A DNA stretch of 64,000 nt from Silvania hatchlandensis (lineage in GTDB: Bacteria > Pseudomonadota > Gammaproteobacteria > Enterobacterales > Enterobacteriaceae). The notes beneath the pieces are model-generated. The model was not told the DNA's origin. It saw nothing but the letters and a program-made list of their open reading frames with translations, and did not search any database. The translations under genes and the position numbers were made by a program. This document shows positions 60,038 through 64,000 of this stretch, piece after piece; within the stretch, counting starts at the first letter, position 1; each line of letters opens with the position of its first letter. The stretch lies in NCBI RefSeq assembly GCF_025564065.1, contig NZ_JAMGZK010000046.1, positions 124,001 through 188,000 of the forward strand, read 5' to 3'.

Positions 60038-61552
60038 ATGCACCAGTCAGAACCGTATCTCTCTTTTCGCGGCATCGGCAAAACCTTCCCCGGCGTCAAT
60101 GCGCTGACCGATATCAGCTTTGACTGCTATGCGGGCCAGGTCCATGCCCTGATGGGGGAGAACGGCGCCGGAAAATCCACGCTGTTGAAAATTCTCAGCG
60201 GCAATTACGCCCCCACGACCGGCACGCTTGCCTTACAGGGCAAAGAGGTTGCTTTTGCTGACACCACCGCCGCGCTGAACGCCGGTGTCGCCATCATCTA
60301 TCAGGAACTGCACCTGGTTCCCGAGATGACCGTCGCGGAAAACATCTACCTCGGGCAACTCCCGCACAAAAGCGGTTTCGTTAACCGTTCGCTGCTGAAC
60401 TATGAAGCCGGGCTACAGCTCAAGCACCTCGGGCTGGATATTGACCCGCAGACCCCGCTCAAGTATCTCTCCATCGGCCAGTGGCAGATGGTTGAAATCG
60501 CCAAAGCGCTGGCGCGCAATGCCAAGGTTATTGCCTTCGATGAGCCGACCAGCTCGCTGTCGGCGCGTGAGATAGAGAACCTGTTCCGTGTGATCCGCGA
60601 GCTGCGCAAAGAAGGGCGCATCATTCTGTACGTGTCGCACCGTATGGAAGAGATCTTTGCCCTCAGCGATGCGATCACTGTTTTTAAAGATGGCCGCTAT
60701 GTGCGCACCTTCTCCGATATGCAGCAGGTCAACCATGACCAGCTGGTACAGGCGATGGTTGGCCGCGAGCTGGGCGACATCTACCACTGGGAATCGCGTC
60801 AGTACGGCGGCGAGCTGCTGCGTCTTGAACAGGTCAAAGCGCCGGGCGTGCGTAAACCGATCACGCTGACGGTGCGCAGCGGCGAGATTGTCGGCCTGTT
60901 CGGGCTGGTGGGGGCCGGGCGCAGTGAACTGATGAAAGGGCTGTTTGGCGGCACAAAGATCACCGACGGACAGGTGTTTATTGACGGTCAGCTGGTCGAT
61001 ATCCAGAAACCCGCCCACGCCATTCGTGCGGGGATGATGCTCTGTCCGGAGGACCGTAAAGCCGAGGGGATTATTCCGGTGCACTCTGTGCGGGATAACA
61101 TCAACATCTCGGCGCGGCGGAAGTCTATTCGTGCCGGGTGCCTGATTAACGACGCGTGGGAGGCCAGTAACGCCGATCACCACATTCGTTCCCTGAATAT
61201 CAAAACGCCTGGCGCCGAACAGCTGATTATGAACCTCTCCGGCGGCAACCAGCAAAAGGCGATTCTGGGCCGCTGGCTGTCGGAAGAGATGAAGGTGATC
61301 CTGCTGGATGAACCGACCCGCGGCATTGACGTGGGGGCCAAGCACGAAATCTATAACGTGATTTACGCACTGGCAAAACGCGGGGTGGCGGTACTGTTCG
61401 CCTCCAGCGACCTGCCGGAAGTGCTGGGCGTGGCCGACCGGATCGTGGTGATGCGGGAAGGCGAGATCGCCGGTGAATTGCTTCATGAACAGGCGAATGA
61501 AAAGCAGGCGTTAAGCCTCGCTATGCCTAAAGTTAGCCAGGCCGTCGCCTGA
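60038..61552 (+). CDS. araG: L-arabinose ABC transporter ATPase AraG
   Basis: 504 residues from ATG 60038 ([20 protein letters not shown]), the E. coli length; in-frame codons upstream run through the hairpin. Two NBDs: first with [24 protein letters not shown] and FDEPTSSL; second with degenerate [24 protein letters not shown] and [16 protein letters not shown] precedes the start. Confidence 0.98.
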   Translation: MHQSEPYLSFRGIGKTFPGVNALTDISFDCYAGQVHALMGENGAGKSTLLKILSGNYAPTTGTLALQGKEVAFADTTAALNAGVAIIYQELHLVPEMTVAENIYLGQLPHKSGFVNRSLLNYEAGLQLKHLGLDIDPQTPLKYLSIGQWQMVEIAKALARNAKVIAFDEPTSSLSAREIENLFRVIRELRKEGRIILYVSHRMEEIFALSDAITVFKDGRYVRTFSDMQQVNHDQLVQAMVGRELGDIYHWESRQYGGELLRLEQVKAPGVRKPITLTVRSGEIVGLFGLVGAGRSELMKGLFGGTKITDGQVFIDGQLVDIQKPAHAIRAGMMLCPEDRKAEGIIPVHSVRDNINISARRKSIRAGCLINDAWEASNADHHIRSLNIKTPGAEQLIMNLSGGNQQKAILGRWLSEEMKVILLDEPTRGIDVGAKHEIYNVIYALAKRGVAVLFASSDLPEVLGVADRIVVMREGEIAGELLHEQANEKQALSLAMPKVSQAVA

Positions 61553-61566
61553 GTAAGGAGAATAAG

Positions 61567-64000
<2,434 letters not shown>

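Noticed and set aside
60413..61486. 357-codon open frame antisense to araG
   Set aside because: Shadow frame; araG is conserved along its length and the antisense product shows His/Gln/Arg-rich composition typical of such artefacts.

Overview
The window is chromosomal DNA of a motile member of the Enterobacteriaceae. Many proteins match Escherichia coli K-12 gene products along nearly their full length, and long stretches follow the E. coli gene order (fliI-fliF/fliE, amyA-fliTSD-fliC-fliAZ-tcyJ-dcyD-tcyLN-sdiA-uvrY-uvrC-pgsA-glyW-cysT-leuZ, then yecA-tyrP-yecH-ftnA-yecR-azuC-yecJ-ftnB-araFGH-otsBA). The inserted material and small differences point to the Enterobacter/Lelliottia/Leclercia group rather than Escherichia; that genus-level guess is inference. 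Both ends cut genes: fliI at the left, otsA at the right.

Region 1 (1-15.6 kb) is flagellar: basal body and export genes (fliI, fliH, fliG, fliF on the minus strand, fliE divergent), a lipoprotein gene and alpha-amylase, the chaperone/cap operon fliDST, and then the most striking feature, five complete flagellin genes in tandem. Each has its own sigma-28 promoter (TAAAG(T/G)TT-N11-GTCGATAA) and its own hairpin terminator. Their first ~130 and last ~81 residues are nearly identical and their middles differ. The array shows block duplication (two spacers of exactly 184 bp, one 409-bp stretch identical by eye), and the first promoter carries a G7 tract between its -35 and -10. fliA (sigma-28) and fliZ follow.

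Region 2 (15.7-24.3 kb) holds the cystine transporter and D-cysteine desulfhydrase (tcyJ, dcyD, tcyL, tcyN), the quorum-sensing regulator sdiA, yecF, the BarA response regulator uvrY with uvrC, pgsA, and tRNAs Gly, Cys and Leu. Immediately after the Leu tRNA the E. coli order is interrupted. Region 3 (24.5-28.9 kb) is an AT-rich accessory insert with a KTSC-domain protein and two adjacent genes: a UvrD-type helicase with an apparent RelE/ParE-like N-terminal domain, and a Pif1-like helicase. This pair is the best candidate here for an undescribed (possibly defence) module.

Region 4 (28.9-39.2 kb) looks like a sugar-acid (aldonate/ketogluconate) catabolic locus: YhcH-family protein, gluconate kinase, gluconate 5-dehydrogenase, LacI-type regulator, 2-hydroxyacid (ketoaldonate) reductase, MFS permease, cupin protein, and a full ribose-type ABC importer. 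A strong CRP site lies in the divergent control region. Region 5 (39.7-48.3 kb) has an unusual overlapping trio (Tat-exported transglutaminase-like protein, MerT-like and MerP-like proteins), an OpgE/YbiP-type phosphoethanolamine transferase, and a complete branched-chain amino acid ABC transporter (livKHMGF order, minus strand).

Region 6 (48.6-64 kb) returns to E. coli order: yecA, tyrP (with a near-perfect TyrR box), a small unknown protein, yecH, ftnA, yecR, an RpiB-family isomerase, a 14-helix MFS exporter, the small protein gene azuC with a CRP site, yecJ, a DcuA/B-type C4-dicarboxylate carrier, ftnB, a DJ-1 family protein, the arabinose importer araFGH, and trehalose synthesis genes otsB and otsA.
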